Positions 63,877 to 64,000 of a DNA stretch of 64,000 nt are shown in pieces. Under the pieces are notes generated by a model. That model was not told the DNA's origin. It searched no databases and was given only the letters and a program-made list of their open reading frames with translations. The translations under genes were made by a program, and so were the position numbers. Numbering within the stretch: the stretch's first letter is position 1; each line of letters begins with the position of its first letter. This stretch comes from Paracoccus sp. S1E-3 (GTDB lineage: Bacteria; Pseudomonadota; Alphaproteobacteria; Rhodobacterales; Rhodobacteraceae): positions 124,001 through 188,000 of the forward strand of contig NZ_JACEMU010000016.1 of the NCBI RefSeq assembly GCF_013868135.1, written 5' to 3'.

Positions 63877-64000
63877 GGATCATCGGCGGCCATCTGCGCG
63901 GGCTGAAACTGGCCGAGATCGGCGCCGGCGATCCCGCCGCCCATCTGCGCCCCACCACCGACCGCGTGCGCGAGACGATGTTCAACCTGCTGATCAACAG
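63873..64000 (+). CDS. rsmD: 16S rRNA (guanine966-N2)-methyltransferase, 5' part
   Basis: The first 42 codons are visible; the gene runs off the window. From the GTG at 63873: VRIIGGHLRGLKLAEIGAG, then RPTTDRVRETMFNLL, the typical RsmD N-terminus (substrate-binding R-P-T-x-D-R-V-R-E motif). It would methylate G966 of 16S rRNA. The start overlaps the preceding stop. Confidence 0.9.
   Translation, partial: MRIIGGHLRGLKLAEIGAGDPAAHLRPTTDRVRETMFNLLIN

Overview
The window is high-GC alphaproteobacterial chromosome. Gene order and family content (tatABC beside a DUF815 ATPase; lptF-lptG-lptD-surA-pdxA-rsmA; prfA-prmC-DUF4167; rpsF-rpsR-rplI; glnB-glnA; an isolated FliM/FliN-like gene with no other flagellar gene nearby) fit Rhodobacteraceae, most likely Paracoccus. 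The genus is an inference; no rRNA is present to confirm it.

Layout. 1-8.7 kb (minus strand): FliM-like protein, SSF-type sensor kinase with a small membrane protein and a response regulator (the junction between the latter two carries a degenerate 191-bp tandem duplication), an XRE/short-chain-fatty-acyl-type regulator, DUF815 ATPase and tatC-tatB-tatA. 8.8-12.8 kb: MarC-family protein, membrane aspartic protease, GNAT, holC and pepA. 12.9-20.6 kb (plus): an envelope-biogenesis run lptF-lptG-lptD-surA-pdxA-rsmA with mostly 4-nt overlaps. 20.6-26.7 kb (minus): DUF4167 protein, prmC, prfA, ureohydrolase (agmatinase type), YceI protein. 26.8-33.8 kb (plus): rpsF-rpsR-rplI, a coiled protein, a stand-alone NAD(P)H-hydrate dehydratase, tRNA-Leu(UAG), tig, an NTF2-like protein, glnB, glnA. 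34-42.5 kb: glyoxalase-related and GFA proteins, phosphatase, PiT transporter, DsbA-like thioredoxin, a complete TRAP transporter, an Fsr-type MFS exporter and a small periplasmic protein.

42.84-62.50 kb is a genomic island of about 19.6 kb inserted at the 3' end of tRNA-Ala(CGC). A 14-bp copy of the tRNA 3' end lies at 42837-42850 and the intact tRNA is at 62492-62567. A tyrosine integrase sits 120 bp inside the left end. Behind it is a mobility/replication-like module (AlpA-type HTH plus a protein with an HUH-endonuclease-like motif) flanked by repeated GGATTC-N3-GAATCC palindromes. The cargo is mainly genome-defence or DNA-processing genes: an SRAP/YedK protein whose frame is fused to an upstream domain; a tightly packed four-gene operon of SIR2, HerA-type ATPase, KTSC-domain protein and a putative PD-(D/E)XK nuclease; a DUF3768/papain-fold-like/metallophosphoesterase cassette; a complete Type III restriction-modification pair; a DUF488 protein overlapping an unknown gene; and the C-terminal stump of a large serine recombinase. 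An internal fragment resembling the 3' end of a class II tRNA suggests that the island is composite.

After the island the chromosome resumes with tRNA-Ala, an FAD-dependent ferredoxin-reductase-like protein and the start of rsmD. The best candidate for an under-described system is the SIR2-HerA-KTSC-nuclease operon (48482-52827). The AlpA/HUH module with its flanking palindromes is second.
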